NCBI GenBank assembly: GCA_049794535.1
Contig: JBARCX010000032.1
Coordinates: 1 to 15,565 of the forward strand
Source: JBARCX01 sp049794535
Lineage (GTDB): Bacteria > Pseudomonadota > Gammaproteobacteria > Xanthomonadales > Rhodanobacteraceae
Length of the DNA: 15,565 nucleotides
Direction of reading: 5' to 3'
The notes below the pieces were generated by a model. That model saw only the letters and a list, made by a program, of their open reading frames with translations, was not told where the DNA came from and did not search any database. Shown in pieces: positions 13,566 through 15,565 of this stretch. The stretch's first letter is position 1. Each line of letters opens with the position of its first letter. Position numbers and translations under genes: made by a program.

Positions 13566-15527
13566 TCAATAGTTCAGATGCAAATTCAGTAAATGGAAAT
13601 TTAGGGCAAACCAGATGGTGACGAAGCAGGCCAGCACCAGAGCTACGCCACTCAATTGCCGCCACCAGCCAGCACGCTCCCGCCACGCATAGTAAGCATT
13701 CGCTAGCGCAGCCACCGTACCGATGATCGCCGCAACACCGATCAACTGAATCAGCCGTAACGTGCCATCAAAACTGCTATTCAAGTTGGCAATATCGTCG
13801 AAAATGCGACTCAGCACATACAACCAACCTGCAGCGAAAAGCAGGTGAAGAATGGCAGCGATACGACTCAAGCGATACCAGCGACCCGTCTGTGGTGAGC
13901 ATAACCAGGGCTGGCGATAGTGCCTGCGTACCAGTGCAGTGACTGGCCACAGCAAAACAGTCAGCAAGAACACCACGATAGCGAAACACAGCAATGACGC
14001 ATTCCACGCTGCGGATTGCCAGGCCGGCACAGGCAAATAAACCAAGATCGGCGAATCCTCATCCGTGGAAATCCAACGAACCTTGCCGCTCTGGACAAGC
14101 GCGCCGAGATGACTGCCACTGGCATCATTCAACCAGAGGAAAGGCTTCACTTCGCGCCAATGCATCGGCTGGCCGGCGGCATCGCTAAAACCCGATGTAA
14201 CCAAAGTCCCATCCTTGTCCATCGCGATGTCCGATTGCGCCAGCAAGTTCAACAGACTCATGAAACTGGACATCGAGACGCGACTGGAAAGGTAGTGGCC
14301 AACCAACATCGCACCGTGCTCTTGTGCGCTAGCCAACGTCGGCTCAGAAAGCTTTGGCAACGCCGGAAAATAGCGGTCGGCAAGTCCATTCACCAATTGC
14401 GTACCAAGATCACCATCGTGCCGGCCATCGATGGCAACGAATACACCCACACCCTCCTGGAGGAACAACGCCATGTTGCTATGGAACAGCTCCGTATCAC
14501 CGTCATGGCCGATGATGTCCTGACCGTTACGATCCATGTGATAGAAGCCCAGCGCCATCGGTAGCAAGCCAGGCACCGAGTAACGCGTAAAGTTATGCAT
14601 CTGCTGCGCCGCTTGCGCACCCAGAATCTGCGCGTCTCCGGCACGCCCATCCTGCAAGTGAGCGATCATGAAGCGGCCGATATCTTCCCCGCTCGCCGAC
14701 AGACCACCCGCTGCTTCGCTGTTTATCAGCTCAAACGGCTTGGCCGACGACGTGGCACCCGCGTAACCCTTAGCCATATACGACTGTAGTGACTCCGGAA
14801 GCGGCTGACAGAACGTCGCGTACTTCATACCCAGCGGCTGCAAGATATGTTGTTCGACATACTGATCGAACGGTTGGCCAGATACGCGCTGCACGATGTA
14901 GCCCGCCAAGGTGGCACCGTAGTTCGAGTAGGCGGGAATTTCGCCAGGCGGATAAATCCGCTCGGGCACACCTTGCTTCAACCGCGCCTCGTCACTCATC
15001 AGGTGCGCAACATCGGGAGCAAACAGATTCTTCGTTGTTTCCTCGAGCCCCGCTGTGTGCGTCATCAGATCACGCAGCGTGATCGGCTTGCCATCGCGGG
15101 GCGGAATGCTGAAATCGAGATATTTATTGATGTCCGCATCGAGATCGAGCTTGCCCTGCTCAACCAACTGCATCACCGCAGTCCACGTGAAGGTCTTCGA
15201 GATCGAGCCGACGCGGAACATGGTCGTCGCCGGATCGACCGGCTTCTTTGCATCAACGTCAGCGTAGCCGTAGCCCTTTGCGACCAAAATCTGGCCGTCT
15301 TTCACAACCACCACGACAGCATCAGCAATGCCGTTCTTCTTCATGCCGTAGTAGAGCAAACCGTCTAGCCAGGCCTCCGCATCCGTTGCAGTCAACGCAT
15401 GCGCGCCGAGCGTCAATGGAATAGCCGGCTTCTGATCCGGCAGCGGGTTAATCTGAATCTGCGCCATGGCAAGCGACGCAAATACAGTGAGGCAGGCTAA
15501 TGCAAGCATGCACAGTAGGCGTTTCAT
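13566..15527 (-). CDS. Serine beta-lactamase-family hydrolase with four C-terminal membrane helices
   Basis: This 653-residue protein has a signal peptide (about 1-22, MKRLLCMLALACLTVFASLA then MAQ), so the catalytic part is likely periplasmic. The class C beta-lactamase/penicillin-binding fold spans about 45-390: the SxxK motif S108-I-S-K111, the YSN triad (200-202), and HDG (341-343) in place of KTG, as in esterase/peptidase members. A linker domain (about 395-505) leads to four hydrophobic segments at about 508-533, 553-575, 590-614 and 625-648. True beta-lactamases lack such a membrane region, so this is more likely a peptidase or esterase of the family acting on peptides or cell-wall material. 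The substrate is unknown. I chose the ATG at 15527, preceded by GGGGTT, over a TTG at 15545. The promoter lies outside the window. Confidence 0.85.
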   Translation of the reverse strand: MKRLLCMLALACLTVFASLAMAQIQINPLPDQKPAIPLTLGAHALTATDAEAWLDGLLYYGMKKNGIADAVVVVVKDGQILVAKGYGYADVDAKKPVDPATTMFRVGSISKTFTWTAVMQLVEQGKLDLDADINKYLDFSIPPRDGKPITLRDLMTHTAGLEETTKNLFAPDVAHLMSDEARLKQGVPERIYPPGEIPAYSNYGATLAGYIVQRVSGQPFDQYVEQHILQPLGMKYATFCQPLPESLQSYMAKGYAGATSSAKPFELINSEAAGGLSASGEDIGRFMIAHLQDGRAGDAQILGAQAAQQMHNFTRYSVPGLLPMALGFYHMDRNGQDIIGHDGDTELFHSNMALFLQEGVGVFVAIDGRHDGDLGTQLVNGLADRYFPALPKLSEPTLASAQEHGAMLVGHYLSSRVSMSSFMSLLNLLAQSDIAMDKDGTLVTSGFSDAAGQPMHWREVKPFLWLNDASGSHLGALVQSGKVRWISTDEDSPILVYLPVPAWQSAAWNASLLCFAIVVFLLTVLLWPVTALVRRHYRQPWLCSPQTGRWYRLSRIAAILHLLFAAGWLYVLSRIFDDIANLNSSFDGTLRLIQLIGVAAIIGTVAALANAYYAWRERAGWWRQLSGVALVLACFVTIWFALNFHLLNLHLNY

Positions 15528-15565
15528 CAACGGAACCCCGGGCAAGCATGAAGGTAGGAATGTAG

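Noticed and set aside
12775..13686. 303-codon minus-strand frame opposite azoR
   Set aside because: It is antisense to a clear flavoprotein gene, has no recognisable domain, and overlaps the LysR start and the convergent gene's end. Long antisense frames are common in GC-rich codon-biased DNA.

Overview
This window is a conserved gammaproteobacterial housekeeping block followed by a short accessory stretch. The proteins look most like the Xanthomonadales (Lysobacterales), probably the Rhodanobacteraceae side (Dyella/Rhodanobacter/Frateuria-like). That placement is inferred from protein flavour and gene order, not from a search. GC content is moderately high by eye. I found no insertion sequence, prophage, CRISPR array or replication origin.

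Region 1 (1-9,730, all read on the minus strand) is the proteostasis block. In transcription order it is: a five-tRNA cluster (Arg-ACG, Pro-TGG, Arg-TCT, His-GTG, Lys-CTT), tRNA-Leu(TAG), tig, clpP, clpX, lon, hupB, tRNA-Val(TAC), tRNA-Asp(GTC) and ppiD (3' end cut off by the window edge). It joins a ribosome-bound folding factor, the ClpXP protease, the Lon protease, the HU nucleoid protein and a periplasmic folding factor. The same order is known from Pseudomonas and Xanthomonas. The tRNA cluster has a convincing sigma-70 promoter with an A-tract UP element and a strong intrinsic terminator. Hairpins with weak T-tracts follow clpP, clpX, lon and tRNA-Asp. hupB has a recognisable promoter and a long GC-rich leader holding a possible 14-codon upstream ORF and a perfect 10-bp palindrome.

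Region 2 (9,835-12,778, minus strand) holds a LysR-type regulator, a class I aminotransferase of the methionine/glutamine transaminase (YbdL-like) type and an omega-amidase of the nitrilase superfamily (YafV-like). The last two overlap by 13 bases and are a known functional pair: transamination with glutamine produces 2-oxoglutaramate, which omega-amidase hydrolyses to 2-oxoglutarate.

Region 3 (12,895-13,479, plus strand) is an FMN-dependent NADH azoreductase/quinone reductase, divergent from the LysR gene. The intergenic space has inverted-repeat half sites suitable for a LysR operator. Convergent to it is a serine beta-lactamase-family hydrolase (13,566-15,527, minus) with a signal peptide and four C-terminal membrane segments. 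A long imperfect hairpin separates the two.

Nothing here stands out as a wholly new system. The observations most worth a second look are regulatory: the hupB leader, the hupB-to-tRNA read-through arrangement, the tRNA promoters, and the LysR/azoreductase operator candidates. A Lys/Ala-rich insertion in Lon is also worth checking.
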